Assembly (NCBI GenBank): GCA_024643345.1
Contig: JAHENB010000016.1
Coordinates: 1 to 64,000, forward strand
Source of the DNA: Maribacter sp.
Lineage (GTDB): Bacteria > Bacteroidota > Bacteroidia > Flavobacteriales > Flavobacteriaceae
Length of the DNA stretch: 64,000 nucleotides
Direction: 5' to 3'
The notes below the pieces were generated by a model, which saw only the letters and a list, made by a program, of their open reading frames with translations, was not told the origin of the DNA and did no database searches. Every line of letters begins with the position of its first letter. Positions within the stretch are counted from its first letter, which is position 1. Positions 63,855 to 64,000 of this stretch are shown piece after piece. The translations under genes and the position numbers were made by a program.

Positions 63855-64000
63855 ATGAAAACGCAACATCTTGCACCCATTGTAATTTTTGGAATCCTTA
63901 TCGCATGTATGGGCTGTGGCCAAAAAAAACAATCCATAAGTCTGTTCAATGGTAAAAACCTGGACGGGTGGCATGTTGATGTGCCGGAGATGGACAGCAT
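63855..64000 (+). CDS. DUF1080 lipoprotein, partial at right edge
   Basis: ATG 63855 runs in frame past the window end. It starts MKTQHLAPIVIFGILIACMG with lipobox Cys21 (or Cys18), then ISLFNGKNLDGWHVDVPEMDS, the conserved opening of DUF1080 (3-keto-disaccharide hydrolase) proteins, like the complete member at 27603-28223. Truncated by the edge. Confidence 0.8.
   Translation, partial: MKTQHLAPIVIFGILIACMGCGQKKQSISLFNGKNLDGWHVDVPEMDS

Overview
The window looks like chromosomal DNA of a marine-type Flavobacteriaceae bacterium (Bacteroidota). The signs are: no consistent Shine-Dalgarno sequences, a ~287-residue primary sigma factor of the Bacteroidota type, a CHU_C-type (T9SS type B) C-terminal sorting domain, many short SPII lipoproteins, family-typical DUF2452, DUF4251, DUF5916, DUF6155 and DUF1080 proteins, and a menaquinone gene (menB). 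I found no rRNA, tRNA, CRISPR array, transposase or phage gene, so most of it is stable chromosome with two accessory-looking zones. Genus cannot be fixed from this sequence.

Region 1 (0.3-10.8 kb) is a tightly overlapped six-gene operon: hybrid histidine kinase with an Hpt domain, single-domain response regulator, membrane-anchored HEAT-repeat protein, processive-type GT2 glycosyltransferase, LTA-synthase-like alkaline-phosphatase-fold enzyme with TPRs, and a YaiO-type TPR/outer-membrane beta-barrel. Read together it is a candidate signal-controlled, synthase-dependent surface polysaccharide system. Two unannotated paralogous micro-peptides (32 and 33 aa) lie just downstream, convergent with rpoD. 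Region 2 (10.9-31.4 kb) is mixed housekeeping: rpoD, a 2-hydroxyacid dehydrogenase, an SF2 helicase, a GT4-like glycosyltransferase, menB, a beta-lactamase-fold hydrolase, a decayed pirin gene, an overlapped operon of a haem/FG-GAP lipoprotein with three cell-wall-type hydrolases, a VWA lipoprotein, a YdjC/ChbG-like deacetylase, DUF1080, a DUF5916 outer-membrane protein and a NagB-like isomerase.

Region 3 (31.5-46.7 kb) is a complete aerobic carbon monoxide dehydrogenase locus. coxMSL are in form-I order, and CoxL carries the form-I diagnostic loop AYRCSFR. They are followed by coxG, coxD, coxE, a coxF with a fused YHS metal-binding domain, a MocA-like cytidylyltransferase and a secreted amidohydrolase. 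Divergent or flanking genes are moaA, moeA, a Cys-rich membrane protein, an XdhC/CoxI-like protein, a cysteine desulfurase and an intruding GIY-YIG protein. The locus therefore encodes the enzyme, part of its Mo-cofactor (MCD) supply and its Mo/S/Cu maturation.

Region 4 (47-64 kb) has an ECF sigma/membrane-protein pair, a GntR regulator with a perfect palindromic operator, a T9SS-type protein, a CocE-like hydrolase, DUF4251, and then the most unusual stretch (53.5-60.3 kb). This stretch holds two tandem paralogous 37-aa peptides, a small protein made almost entirely of nine GIKSKTG repeats, a divergent predicted adenylate cyclase with TM and TPR regions, a caspase/alpha-beta-hydrolase/TPR fusion, a 74-aa partner, and a DUF4231 (SLATT-like) membrane protein. 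I infer a candidate cyclic-nucleotide/caspase conflict or cell-death module. The window ends with an EamA transporter, a secreted CxxC protein, a methyltransferase with a signal peptide, an extended cold-shock protein and a truncated DUF1080 lipoprotein.
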